Shown: piece by piece, positions 14,101 through 25,627 of the stretch
Layout of the letters: every line of letters begins with the position of its first letter
How positions within the stretch are numbered: position 1 is the first letter of the stretch
DNA from: Moringa oleifera
Taxonomy: Eukaryota > Streptophyta > Magnoliopsida > Brassicales > Moringaceae
Reading direction: 5' to 3'
Assembly: GCA_021397835.1 (NCBI GenBank)
Contig: JAJFZO010000575.1
Location: 687,001-751,000 of the forward strand
Length of the DNA stretch: 64,000 nt
Notes under the pieces: generated by a model
What the model was told of the DNA's origin: nothing
Seen by the model: the letters and a program-made list of their open reading frames with translations, nothing else
Database searches by the model: none
Made by a program: the position numbers and the translations under genes

Positions 14101-16729
14101 ATGCTTAACTATCTTAGATGTTTTATTACATTTGGATAATGCCTAAGCCATTTGATGAACTAATTGCAATAATTTAAACGATGGAGGTATTCAAATAATG
14201 GCATGGGTAGGGAGTATTTCTATTAGATTATCTCCACAGTTAGTAATTCTCATGTCTTTATGACCTCTTGTGTTTCTTGTTTTCTCATCTGGCTTTGACT
14301 TTGTTTTTCCCCTCGAGATGTTTATATCATTCACTAGAAAAATGAATGGCAAAAGTAGATATATTTGTCTCTACTTTAATCCAAGCAGAGACAATCGACA
14401 AAATAGTGCCACGTAAATTTGTCATTGCTACCTGGCAAGTATGTTTAAGTACTACGAACTTTGTTCCCCATAGCTGATTAAAAAACAAAACTTAGTTTGC
14501 TGTACTAAATTTATATGATTTATTTGCACGCACTAGTAAATTCTCTAACACATTATCGTGTGTACTAGTTACATGAATGCTTGATTTTCTTTCTTCTTGG
14601 CACACAACATGGACGCAGTTGTTCATTTATAGTTCATGTTTGTTGTTTGCTTTATTTGTATTTAAAATTTATTTACATCTGCGTGTTAAAAAATTGTTTA
14701 TTTACGTCTCTGTTAATCAAATGTTTTTGCTTTTCCATGCAGAATCCTTATTTAATGCTTTTGCAACAGCTGCATTTTTCAAGTTTGTAGTTTTCTCAAT
14801 TTTTGAGATGAGATATCTTCTTGCGATATGGAAGGCAAGTAGGCCTATGAACAATGGCGAGGGTTGGGAAACAATGAGGCGTGAGCTGTCATTTCTGTAT
14901 AGCCGTTTCTGTAAGTAGAGTTGTGGATAATCTGGTTTATATATCTCTTTGAACGGTGCATGTCAATGACGGCTTAAACTTTGAGATTTTGACAAACAAT
15001 GCAAATGAAATCTCTCTCTCTCTCTCTCTCGCTGAATGGTGCATGTCAATGACAGGTTAATCTTTGAGATTTAGACTAACAATGCAAATGAAGTCTCTCT
15101 CTCTGAGACACACACTGACACCCATGCATGCACAAGTGTGCATGCGAACCCATTCTACTCATGCACACGATCTTACCAGCTCAAATTGATATCTGTTAAA
15201 TTTAAGACATGGTAGTCTTTTCCTTGGCTCTTGATATGAATTAGATGCATCGTATGATGAATAGATGATCCAAAGGTCCTGAGTAGATTCATCACACCAG
15301 TTGGACATATGCTTTTGTTGAAGCAACATGTGTGTGTATTATTGAATATAATACTAACTTGTTCATTTTCTTTTCGGGGGAGGATGGGTTTGGGGTGTGA
15401 TGCAGTCTTGAAGGTCATAATAGAGAATGATAAGGTCATAGCTGAGAGTAAAATAAGAGGGTAAGGCAGAGATGTTTAGATGGGTACAACATGATGCAAG
15501 AATGTTACCATCACAATCACATTAGAAAATTTATCAGGACTTGGTAGTATGGATGTGGAAATGTGTATGAATGTTAATTTTGTTGACCTACTGATCCTCT
15601 TGCTCTGGTGTCTCCTGAAGGTACCTCTGTGAAAGGCAATTGATTGTCTCCAACCCTCATCCCTTCATCTTTCCTTTATTTTAGTCCACAAATGAGGGGT
15701 TCGAAATCTAGGCAAAATGTCATTATGGTCTGGCTCTGAAGAATTTCCAAGTCTATGTGTTGTTTGACCTTGGTTATGGAATAAACTGTCTTTGATTTGT
15801 GATTCATTGCATTGCATCATGAAGCATTACATCCTAATTTCTACCCCTTTTTTTTTAGACTCAATTACAAATTTTGATCGCTAAATTTCAGATTGTAAGG
15901 CTGACAAGATTCAACTGCTATAACTATTTGCAGATGGAATCCTTTTGGGAGGCATTCTGGTCATGTACGAGTTTCACAATCACCTGCGACCCATTCTGCT
16001 GCTTATGTACTCCTTTTGGATACCTCAAATAATCACCAATGTTATTCGTGATTCAAGAAAACCTTTGCATCCTTATTACATCGTAGGCATGACTATTACT
16101 CGGCTAGCAATACCATTTTATATATTTGGATGCCCTAGTAACTTCATGCGAATTGAGCCTGATAAGGGCTGGTGTGTCTGTCTGGGCTTATTCATTGGAT
16201 TCCAAGCATCTATTCTTCTTCTTCAGCACTATCTTGGGTCCCGATGGTTCATTCCTCGTCAGGTTTATGCAAATCCCCTTCTTTTAGTTCATGAGAATTT
16301 ATACCTCAACTGCTGCATCTTGTAAACAGCCAAAAAAAAAAAAAAAAAAACTCTGTTCAGCTTGTTTGCACAGTGATGCCATTACTTGCATTATTAATTT
16401 ACCATATGTCATAACTCTAGTAATTTTTTTTCAGATCTTACCTGAGAAGTATAGCTACTACAGAAGGTTTGTTCAGGAATCAAATCATGCTACAGACTGC
16501 GTCATTTGTATGACTACAATTGATCTCACCCAGCGTTCTAATGACTGCATGGTGCATTTCTATCCTGTGGTTGTTTCTCACTTTCTTTGAACTGTAAATT
16601 CAATCTAATTTGTGATTTATGTAACAGGTTACGCCTTGCGATCATTTCTTCCATTCTGGTTGTCTACAAAGGTGGATGGATATAAAGATGGAATGCCCAA
16701 CTTGCCGGCGGCCACTGCCTCCAGCCTAG
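6602..16729 (+). CDS. FLY1: FLY1/FLY2-type transmembrane RING E3 ubiquitin ligase (14 exons, 576 aa)
   Basis: A multipass endomembrane ubiquitin ligase related to yeast Tul1. Arabidopsis FLY1 controls pectin methylesterification in seed mucilage. Exons: 6602-6781, 8699-8771, 9611-9738, 10110-10225, 11689-11749, 12315-12381, 12461-12538, 13540-13697, 13782-13841, 13964-14057, 14743-14910, 15934-16262, 16435-16551, 16628-16729, giving 1731 nt in frame. Order: signal or anchor segment (about residues 17-40), a lumenal domain with WNITGTYRG and YVQGVIIFHDVF, several membrane helices (about 285-500), then a C-terminal RING with CVICMTTIDL, PCDHFFHSGC and MECPTC. The protein ends RRPLPPA. I cannot separate FLY1 from FLY2 by sequence alone. 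It converges on the LRR gene. Confidence 0.95.
10992..11013. repeat. GT microsatellite in FLY intron 4
   Basis: An uninterrupted GT dinucleotide run lies just before the first copy of a duplicated segment in this intron. Confidence 0.85.
11014..11263. repeat. Duplicated ~97-bp segment flanking a TA/TATG microsatellite
   Basis: Two near-identical direct copies, 11014-11110 and 11163-11263, flank a TA run and TATG run at about 11109-11164. They differ by a few substitutions and small insertions, such as an extra TTAA-like piece in copy 2. Both are inside FLY intron 4. Confidence 0.85.
14951..15104. repeat. Duplicated ~70-bp segment ending in CT runs
   Basis: Direct copies at about 14951-15030 and 15034-15104 share the order GGTGCATGTCAATGAC, TTTGAGATTT, AACAATGCAAATGAA and then a CT run. 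They lie in the FLY intron between 14911 and 15933. Confidence 0.85.
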
Positions 16730-17987
16730 AGAATGTTTCTAGTTGTGTTTATATTACATAGGACCATTGACTTTACCCGACTTAATTGCGGTAATCACTT
16801 GATGCAGATCCTGGAGTTTGACTCTTCCCAAATTTTTAAATCAACTTTTTCAACGTCAAAAGATTTTTGAGCTTATCCAAAGTCAAGGCTTTCTCTTTTT
16901 TCCTGGTGCAGCACCATAAGTTGCTTTCTTTCTTATCAATGTAACATTTCAAGTATTACGAGTTTCTGAATTTGGAATCCAATAAATTTATGAATAGTTG
17001 CAGATCAAAAGATTTCTCTTTTCTTTCTGTTTCAAAATGGCATCTCCTTTCTGTCAAATTTCAAAATTCTGCCTAGTGCATTATCACATGGTATTCTCTA
17101 GCATTTTATGAAGCTGTTAATGTAAGTGATAGTGGGTACTGTACCTTGTGCCGAATTTCACACCAACTCATCTGTGACTACTGTTGATCTCATCTTTTCT
17201 TTTGACATTTCTATATTGCATTTCAGGTTGGAAAAGGAGCCCATCTTGGATACATGCTCGGAACATTGCTGAGATAAGGCATAAGCAATCTGTAACCCAC
17301 CACTGATGCTTGAAGTCTGTAGTTCAACATACACTGTATCAACTGTATCATGTCTAATTCTTAGTGCACAGGAGAAATTTAACAATGCAAATTATTTTTA
17401 GGTTTCATCTGTGGCGGCCATTGCAAATTTTCAAGCCTTTATGTATTTATATCTACAATACCATTTTGGAGAAAACAAATAAATACAAGTTGATGAGTGC
17501 CTGAGCTTCATAGCTGATGTGAATTCATGGTCTCTGTGAATTTTAAAATTTGCTATACCTATATCAAGTATATACCATTCCATGTCTCAAGATAAGGGAA
17601 TTGAGGCATTAGGAGCAATTCAGCTTTGTTTAACCTTTTTCCAACTCGGCTTAATCCAATGGAAACTAGCAGACCCCTGGATGTTCCCAGGATTGTCCTA
17701 CAGGACTAATAGCATGACGTGTGTACAACAGAATTGACATGGTATATCCTCTGAAATTTGTAACCTGTCTCTCAGCATTTCTGGATACATACAGCCGCCA
17801 ACAAATTGACGCAAATGAGAAAGATACATCAAACTTCAGTGTTTTTTATAATCACACGGGTTTATTTTGCAAGCAATAGAATTCATGATCTTCCTAGTGT
17901 TACATAGATGAAAGTGCAAGCTCCAAACCAATATTATCTACAAGGTTAAACAAAACATATTATCTGTTAAACATCCTATATGATTAT
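16730..17987. other. Convergent 3' regions of FLY and LRR genes
   Basis: This gap holds the 3' UTRs of the two convergent genes. AATAAA at 16981-16986 is a plausible FLY poly(A) signal, about 250 nt after its stop. TTTATT at 17861-17866 reads AATAAA on the minus strand, about 120 nt after the LRR stop. No other coding evidence is visible. Confidence 0.55.
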
Positions 17988-19235
17988 TTATGTATAGCCA
18001 GGACCAGGAGCGATGGAAGGCGATACCAGAGGGGCTGCTGCAGGCACCATTGCAGGAGCAAAAACAGGTGCACTACCAAAACTACCTCCACGGTTAGTGC
18101 CATTACCAGCACAGTGATACTCGAAGCAGTCGACAGGATGCACAGCTTCACATTCTTTCTTGCTCCTTTGGAGAGGCTTCTCCGGCAAACAGTTTCTACG
18201 ATCATCATACGCTATACCCTTTGATGTTAAGTTCTGGCAAATGCCTTCCTCCTCGCAGAAAAAGTTGTAAGAGAAGGTAAAGTTGTCCAAATTTGGCAAA
18301 GCACAAACACTCATTGGCACAACCCCTGTCATCATATTGTGAGCCAAGTTTAGCTGCTCTAATTGTTCTAACTCTGCAATGCTGTAAGGTATAGGACCAA
18401 CTAACTTGTTAAGGCTCACATCCAATACCTTTAGCTTGTAAAGGAGACCCACTTCTGGAGTTAAACACCCTGATAAGCTCGTGTTGATTAATAGCAACTC
18501 CTCCAATGTATCTGCAAAGTTGGCTATACTGGATGGCAGGCATCCCCCAAAATTGTTGTTGGCAAATACCACAACAGAGGCTGAACTTCCACGAAAAGAT
18601 GATGGAATGACACTAGTAAAACGATTGTTATTAACAAATATAGCATCAAGCTTTCTGTTGAAAAGATCAGGAGGCAATGGCCCTTCAAACTCATTGTACC
18701 GAATATCAAGGTATCTTAGAGTAGGGAGACAAAGCACAACCGAAGGGAAGGGGCCTACAAATCGGTTGTTGCTAAGATCAAGCTCATAGAGGAGCGTAAG
18801 GTTGGAGAAACTTTCTGGTAGGATTCCACAAAAGCGGTTGCTGTTGAGATGCATGAGTGCAAGGTCAGAGAGGAGGCCTAATTCCTCAGGGAGAAACCCA
18901 GCTATGTCTGCATGGTTGAGGTCAATGCCAGCAACCACTTTGATGTCGGGGTCATAAGGAGGAGCTGCACAATACACACCCTTATAGTCGCATACAGAAG
19001 GACCAACCCAGTTGGAAGTGAAGTTGTTAGGGTCAGAGTAGATTACTCGTTTCCATGCTTGGAAAGCAAGGTAAGCTTGATGGAGTTTAGGGTTTGGAAA
19101 AGGTGAATGGCCATGGTGATGGTGGTGATGCAAGGCAGAGTGACTGTGTTTTGCTGCTCCAGTGTAGAAAGATAGGTGAATGAGTAGGAGGATTAAGGTA
19201 CAGGCAGTGATAGGAGAGAGCAAAGATGAAGCCAT
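17988..19235 (-). CDS. Secreted leucine-rich repeat protein (At4g28380 type, 415 aa)
   Basis: A single-exon extracellular LRR protein of the group related to the N-terminal half of LRR-extensins. I chose the ATG at 19235 (MASSLLSP). It begins a clean signal peptide, whereas the upstream in-frame ATG at 19328 would precede it with 31 polar residues and lies beyond a TATA-like box at 19271-19278. After the signal comes a His-rich stretch (HSHSALHHHHHHGHS), the N-cap with SNWVGPSVCDYKGVYC, about ten plant-type LRRs (LxxLxLxxNxFxGxxP), a Cys-containing C-cap, and a short tail rich in Ala-Pro and Ser-Pro (APVFAPAMVPAAAP). The tail resembles an arabinogalactan glycomodule, not an extensin SPPPP repeat. 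The family is wall-associated; no binding partner can be read from the sequence. Confidence 0.92.
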   Translation of the reverse strand: MASSLLSPITACTLILLLIHLSFYTGAAKHSHSALHHHHHHGHSPFPNPKLHQAYLAFQAWKRVIYSDPNNFTSNWVGPSVCDYKGVYCAAPPYDPDIKVVAGIDLNHADIAGFLPEELGLLSDLALMHLNSNRFCGILPESFSNLTLLYELDLSNNRFVGPFPSVVLCLPTLRYLDIRYNEFEGPLPPDLFNRKLDAIFVNNNRFTSVIPSSFRGSSASVVVFANNNFGGCLPSSIANFADTLEELLLINTSLSGCLTPEVGLLYKLKVLDVSLNKLVGPIPYSIAELEQLEQLNLAHNMMTGVVPMSVCALPNLDNFTFSYNFFCEEEGICQNLTSKGIAYDDRRNCLPEKPLQRSKKECEAVHPVDCFEYHCAGNGTNRGGSFGSAPVFAPAMVPAAAPLVSPSIAPGPGYT

Positions 19236-19270
19236 TTGCTTTGTGGGGTTATGATTGTGAGCTTGCTTGG

Positions 19271-19278
19271 ATATATAA
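19271..19278 (-). promoter_or_regulatory. TATA-like box of the LRR gene
   Basis: The minus strand reads TTATATAT about 40 nt before the chosen ATG at 19235. This supports that start over the upstream ATG at 19328, but it implies a very short 5' UTR. Confidence 0.4.
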
Positions 19279-19694
19279 GGAATCTCTTTTGTTTTCGATG
19301 GAGGTATTTCAGTCTTGTGTGTAATCAATCTTGTTCTTCATGTCCAATAAGAGCAGTGATCAAATTTCTAGGTGTACTCAGTATGAACTGTTACAACGAC
19401 CTGGTATAGTGACAGTTAACCGTTACAAATGGCTCTGAAGAGATATTAATTGGTTGGTAGACTCAGATGCTTCAATTGGATGAACTTGGGATGTTTACAG
19501 GGGTGTCAGACTCTTCTAGGCTTGGAATGGCAGCAGTGCCAGACAGGAAATTGGGTATGATAGACATTGTTAGGACAAAAATGTTTCCTTGAGAAGGATT
19601 ACTCAGGAGATTATCTGTGGACTGGAAGCCCGTGAGAATTAGGAAAGTGAAGACAAAGCGCACGATAAGGACTCACCTCCTGCCTGTGTAGTTT

Positions 19695-20095
19695 TCACAG
19701 TTGTTTGAAGTGGAGCAGGAGAGAGACACATTGGGCTGCAATAAGAAAATAAAAGTTTCTTAGAACTGAAGGGATGGACCTGTTTCTGGCCACAAAGCTC
19801 TAGAAGTGATCAAATTTCAACAGGGTAGCTGGTCACCTGCTTGCAGATTCTCTGTCAACGATGTCACAACCTCCTTTCTTGGGTGACTATTGCATTCAAA
19901 TTCAAATAAGAAGCATTGAGAATCCACAAAGACTATCATGCAGCATTTAACATCATCATTCTTGATAAATCGAGGAGTCTGATTTAAATTATTTATCTAA
20001 AACAGCACTCGCCTCCTAAGAATTGTCCACAACTTTAAGATTTTAATGACCTGTACTTGATTGATCTTATTCTGCATAAAATTGCTTCCTTCCAT
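19695..20095 (-). CDS. Possible small three-exon gene, unrecognised
   Basis: Three minus-strand segments join in one frame: 20095-20051 (starts MEGSNFMQNK), 19978-19837 (TPRFIKNDDVKCC, then FVDSQCFLFEFECNSH) and 19735-19695, ending in a stop. They are bounded by CAG|GT donors and AG acceptors (AAATCAG, TATTGCAG), and 45+142+41 nt is a multiple of three, giving 75 aa. The middle exon has the even composition of real coding sequence. I do not recognise the family, and upstream exons may be missing. It lies between the AAC and LRR genes on the same strand. It could be a small protein, the 3' end of a decayed gene, or chance. Confidence 0.3.
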
Positions 20096-20777
20096 TAACG
20101 TTATTAGCAAAAGAAAAACTTTCAATAATAAGTTAGCAAGTAAGTCAGCATCGGAATGGAGCCAGTCAAGAATTATGGCTGTTTTGCTGCATCTACCAAC
20201 TCATAAATAAGACTGAGCACCTCTAACTTTCCAAAGATAGATTGTTCTATCAGAAGGTAGAAGGCAATAGTTGTCTTGCTGCCTTGCTCCCTCTCAGAAA
20301 CTGACGGACAAGAACCTAGCACCCCTAGCTTTTGGGCTTAAGGTAAATCTCACATTCAAAGATACTGACAGAAAGCTTTCCGTATGCAAACACAACCAAG
20401 AACCGAGTCTCTTACTGCACTTTGTGGTCTAATTTTAATATTATTCTGATTCCTTTACAAGCTTCGCCAACAAAATGAACAGAGAGCACAATCTGAAACA
20501 AGAAAATTGCCAGACTTTCAAGAAGCAATGTTCCAATGTAAGCACATAGCTTATTCTCCCAAAAAAAGGGACAACCAGGAGTTACACAAAGTTTCAGATC
20601 AAAACACAACAGGTAACACTCAAATCTCAAATAGTTTTCTTGCAACTATAATTTCTTATATAAATCCATTAAATAGTTCCAAACAGCAAAAAGCACTAAC
20701 TATTCATACAAAATTATTCAAACTTGATAACCTACATGCTCTTCGTCATCATAACACCTCCCCTTATGCAGTGAATA
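20096..20777. other. AAC 3' flank
   Basis: This region lies downstream of the carrier stop and upstream of the possible small gene. It probably contains the AAC 3' UTR. I see no further supported feature. Confidence 0.45.
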
Positions 20778-22646
20778 TCAGCCGCCACCAGATCCATATT
20801 TCTTGCCTAAGACAAGGACCTGCAACTTGTCATAACCAGCAAGCACACCAGCACCTGCTACAGCACGAAGGATGTTTGCACCAGCACCCTTGAAGAGTGA
20901 CTTTGTACCTTCGTTCTTGATGATCTGTGCAAATGCATCCATGGAGCTCTTGTATTTGACGGCCTCTCCAGAAGTCATCATCATTCTTCTCCGAACTGTA
21001 TCAATTGGGTAAGAAGCCAATCCCGCACCTATTGTGATACCCCATCCCAGCAAGAAACTAGCAAAGAAGCTATCCTGTAAATACCAAAGAGAAAAAGGCA
21101 GTTATTAGCTGTCCTTCAAACTCTACATGTTTCATTCATAGGAAATACCTGCTTTAAACAATGTACTAGGATTCTGGATTATGATAACCAGGTTCGACAA
21201 CCATACTGAGGAACAGAAGCATAACAGACAAAAGTAGTAACCTAGGACTCGAAACAATCAGAATCTGGTAAATCCTATCATCACCATTCTCCTATATAAG
21301 TTATGGGTAACCAAATGAATCTGCTACCAGGACAGGTTTCCGAAGAGCATTATCACAACTCCAAAAATGCCTCTTTCTTGTATGTATAGTAGACATCAAT
21401 AAACAATGCCAGAATATAAAACATAAGGGGAAATTTAAAGACACAAATGCTGGTCACATGAATAAACATACCTGTAAACCACCTACAAGAACCACAGGCT
21501 TCAAAGAGTCATACATTCCAAAGTAGAGTCCACGGTATACAATAATTCCAACACATGATATGTTGAAACCTCGATATAGCCCAGCAATGCCATCAGATTT
21601 GAGAGTCTTCCTATAAACATCCACCAAACCGTTAAACTGCCTTTCACCACCCTTTTTGGCTGCCTTAGCATCATTAGCCAATCGTGTTCGGGCATAATCC
21701 AGGGAGTAGACAAACAAAAGAGATGAAGCCCCAGCAGCACCACCAGATGCCAAGTTCCCAGCAAACCATTTCCAGTAACCATCTTTGTCTTTTTTAAAGT
21801 TAAACAGCCTCTTGAAATAATCCTTGAATGCAAAGTTCAGGGCCTGGCACACAAACAAGATTTAATCAAGATACTGTAGAGGCTACACTGAAACAGAAAA
21901 TTATTTTTTCAACTCCATAGCACAACTAATAACTCATGGCCTAAAACCATGAGATAAAAGGTCATAAATCTAACAACTAAATTCTACCTTCTATTCCTAT
22001 CAAGGAAGGGCAGTATAGCGTCACCGTGGCTATACTGCATAGTTGCTTTTAAATATATTAGAATGGAATTACAGAGGTTCATAGTCCTTTGTTTCTTCCT
22101 TTGAATAGAAAATAAGTGAACAGAAAAGAAGAGCATGCAGCAAACAGAATGACATTAGGTGGCATGAAAAGTAACCTGGGTAGGGAAGTATCTGATAACA
22201 TTAGCAGTGTTTCCTCTCCAAAGAGAAAGGATGCCTTCATCCTTAATTGTTCTAGCAAAGCAGTCGCTAATTCCCTTGTATGGCTCAGAAAGACGGCCAG
22301 CCTTGATCATCTCATCCTGATTTTGGATGAGGAGTTTTACCCGCTCAATTGGGGCGGCTGCTGACTTTGAAACAGCTGCAGAAACTCCCCCCATGAGGAA
22401 ATCCACCATAAATCCAGAAACACCCTTCTCTGCTGGGGCTTGTACAAATATCGGAGAAACAGGAGACACAAGAGGAAGACAAGAGTGTTGATGTGCTGGC
22501 AGCAAAGGATTCTGCAGACCTCCATTGGTGTATGCACCAGTCACACTATAATTTCGAGCGTGGAGGTTGGGGGAAATTCTAGAAATGAAGTAGGACTGCC
22601 CATGTATCTTCTGAAACACTGATGGACACTGTGATCCGTCTGCCAT
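20778..22646 (-). CDS. AAC: Mitochondrial ADP/ATP carrier (3 exons, 379 aa)
   Basis: The inner-membrane exchanger that exports matrix ATP for cytosolic ADP. Exons: 22646-22176, 21843-21472, 21074-20778 (1140 nt). The first 75 or so residues are the N-terminal extension typical of plant AACs. Three mitochondrial-carrier repeats follow, each with its PxD/ExxK/R signature: PIERVK in repeat 1, SLDYARTR (Ser for Pro) in repeat 2 and PIDTVRRR in repeat 3. The last overlaps the diagnostic RRRMMM nucleotide-carrier motif. Length is normal for the plant family. The closest Arabidopsis positional match is AAC3 (At4g28390), inferred from neighbours. A 5' UTR intron of about 1.5 kb is likely, since a good TTTGCAG acceptor precedes the ATG by about 22 nt. 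Confidence 0.96.
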
Positions 22647-24198
22647 ACTCGGAACTCAAGACTGTGACCTGCAAATGTACATAAATCATATTGATTATTA
22701 TTTTTAACCCAATCCGTTCACAACCATAATTTTCTTGTCATATTGTAAACATTATAGATACAATGGAATTTGATGTACAAAATGACATTAAACAGTATTT
22801 ACTTGGAAAAAAGTGTTTTATCACGGAAAAAATGTCTACCACAAAAATGCCCAGACAGTAAAATCTACCTAAAAAGTCAAAATTTTCTCAGCTTCAACAT
22901 TTCCTACCTCCCCTAAAATATATATATTTTTTTTTGGGGTGGGGGGGGGTGTGGGGGAAGGGGGGCCAGGGTGGTGGGGGGAGGAAGGGGAAAGCAACCA
23001 TTAACAGCAAACTCAACAATGAACATATAGAGTACGAAAAACAAATAACAAAATGGTCAAAGTATACAGGGACAAAACCTGCAGAGCACTGGAGAAATCA
23101 GAAAAAGAAAGCATATCTAGCTAAATGAGGACATAATTGGCTTCTTCATTCTTGGACATAATTGGCTTCATCATAATCAAGAACGAACCTTACAGAAAAA
23201 TTTTGCTTATTTTTTTTATAAAAAAAAAGACAAAACCTTACACCATATCTTGCTACTAGATTGAAACCGATACACGACTGGAACAGATTCATGCAAGTAG
23301 TACGCAAAGCATAATACCAAGCCTTAGAACATTGAACCATCAGCAACAGCATCAAATTTTGCGCAAACCAAAAGTAACTTTGTCTATTATTCCTAAAACC
23401 AGAATGCTTTTTTCATATTCAAAAATATCAGTAACAAGTAAATACAGTAATGTTTATGAAGGAAAATTTTTAAATTAATGGAACAAGAGAAGACCTGCTT
23501 TGAAATGAAAGGAAAAAAAGTGATAGCTACATCATTTGCTTTCTGTACAGTGTCTCTTCTCTGTGCTATTGCTAATCAGTACCAATGGCATCATAAAGAT
23601 TAAATTCCAATAGAAGGATTTGCCCTTTCATTTCAAAACAAGAGCACTACCATCCCCCATTAATTTCAAAATGGTTCAGGTGTCTGCACAAACAAATAGG
23701 CTAGGAGGAACCGAATAGATGCTACAGGATATAATCAACGTCATTAACAAAGAAGATGGATTCTACACCATTAAACTCCTCTATTTATCAGTAAGGCCAG
23801 CTAAATATAACAATTTTGAATGTTCGATAATCTAGAAGAGAAGATCGTCCGACGAAGCTGGCTAATGTAAGTCACTAACTTCACTCTACAAGCCATCACT
23901 CTATACGATCTCTACATAACCAACATAAAGCAAATAAAGCACAAATAACAAAGATCTCAACTCTAGATGCTATAAGAACTCGGTAATCGAGCATTTTCAA
24001 AGGTCAAAATCACTCAGCAAAAGACAACAAATTAGAACTTATTCCTTTGCATTTCTCCAATTTTTTGAGCCAAGTAACACAACATGGTAGAAATTAAAGG
24101 ATAAAGTAAAGATCCATGGCAAATATGAGATATCAGACTATAACAGGCATAAAACCCAACCTCAGTAGGTCGCCGAGAAGGGTCACAGTACCTCCGAA
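22647..24198 (-). other. Probable AAC 5' UTR with a long leader intron
   Basis: On the minus strand, TTTGCAG ends at 22669, just upstream of the ATG. A candidate donor (CTGAG|GTTGGG) lies near 24162 and a TATA box at 24225-24231. These suggest a short noncoding first exon and a leader intron of about 1.5 kb. The plus-strand G-rich run at 22936-22990 lies inside it. No coding exon is visible. Confidence 0.45.
22936..22990 (+). repeat. G-rich run with G-quadruplex potential
   Basis: Four or more runs of three to nine G occur within 55 nt on the plus strand, directly after TA and T runs. The pre-mRNA of the minus-strand carrier gene would carry the C-rich complement. Confidence 0.7.
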
Positions 24199-24224
24199 TT
24201 GTATGGAGAAATGAAAGAGACGAT

Positions 24225-24231
24225 CTATATA
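24225..24231 (-). promoter_or_regulatory. TATA box of the AAC gene
   Basis: The minus strand reads GCATATATAGATC here, with clean spacing to a putative short noncoding exon and its donor downstream. The assignment depends on the inferred 5' UTR intron. Confidence 0.4.
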
Positions 24232-24379
24232 TGCACATCCAGGGAGAGCCGAACAGATCATTAGGGTTGTTTATAGTCCAGTCAAAAGACGAGTTTAACC
24301 TTCCACTGATGTTTAAACTACTTTTGTGCCACTATCGAGTTGTTAGCAGTTTTGGCTTTTGCGCTTTTATACAATAACT

Positions 24380-25015
24380 ATTTATATAAACATTTTTTTA
24401 AGTGTAATTACCTTCATCAAAGATTTTATAATTTTTTAAATATTAAAAAATATATTTTTAAAAATTTATAACATCAAATTTTTTAAAAAAAATTTAAAAA
24501 TTTTATGATTTTAATTTAAATATTTTTTCATATTAATAAAAAATTTAAAGCTAAAATTTATTATATAAAATTTTTAATTTGAATGCCTCTGATTTTTAAA
24601 TTTTTTATAAAATTTAATTTAGATCAAAGTAAAAAATTATTTTAATTTATTATTTTTTAAATATAAAAATTTAATTAGTAATATAAAATAAACAATATAA
24701 TTTTATGGACTTTTACCCAAAAAATTTAATTAACTCGTTTTTAATTTAAATTACAATATATTTAATTTTATTAATTTATAATTTGATTTTAATTAAAATT
24801 AAAATTAAAATTAAATTATCATAAAAATTAATAATATTTTTATTTTTTAGTACTCAAAAGTTTGTATCAATCTTATTAAAATTTATTATATAAAATTTTA
24901 ATTTGAATGTTTTAATTTTTAATTTTTTAATTAAACTTAAATTAATTTAATTAAAAATTATATATATCATTTATATTTATTTAATATTTTGCTATCAATA
25001 AACTTTTTTTTTTTT
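24380..25015. other. AT-rich intergenic island
   Basis: Almost pure A/T sequence with recurrent AAATTT and ATTTAAAT words separates the AAC promoter from the 3' side of BUB1. It has no open frame of note and no clear terminal repeats. It could be a matrix-attachment type region or a decayed element. Confidence 0.55.
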
Positions 25016-25627
25016 TTGCATAAATAACTATTCAAGTTTCAGTAACGTTTGAGACATTATGTATTTACTTATCAGGACAGCTCCAAGTTCAGAAGCCAGC
25101 CTCATTTTTCCTGGATTTTGATACTTACTGGCATACTGAACATTCCATGTAAGCAAATGATTAAAAACAAAATAACCATTTAAATGAAAACATTTCTTCT
25201 GCACAAACTTCTATAAAGCAAGCAGAAAGTGAGCAAAAGATACATATTCACAGGAGGAAAGGTTAAACATCTTAAAATACCAGGAATCTCCTGAAAAATA
25301 AGCTGAAACCAGAATTCATAATCAAATTGAGAGAAGAATTTTTTCGTTGATACAAGCAATTCACATTATTATGTAGAGGGAAGAACATTTACACCCTTGG
25401 AGAGTTTTAGGTCAATAGTTAAGAATACCAGCTTACCCTGTTTTTTTACACGGATCCGGTGTTTCTTTGCCTATGACAACAAGGATGGTGAACATAATTT
25501 CTCAGACTAAGCAGTGCTCCACAGACAAGTGCCTCTTGCACAACAGACTGACTTTACAAAGTAATGACTTCCTAAATTGTTTTCCTTTTCATTGTTAGAT
25601 AGAACTCTGAAGGTGATAGAGGACATA

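Noticed and set aside
17226..17275. Acceptor-like TTTCAG followed by a short open stretch after the FLY gene
   Set aside because: It ends within 15 codons and could be a spliced FLY 3' UTR at most.
19236..19328. Upstream ATG extending the LRR protein by 31 residues
   Set aside because: It would bury the signal peptide behind a polar leader, and a TATA-like box lies between the two ATGs.
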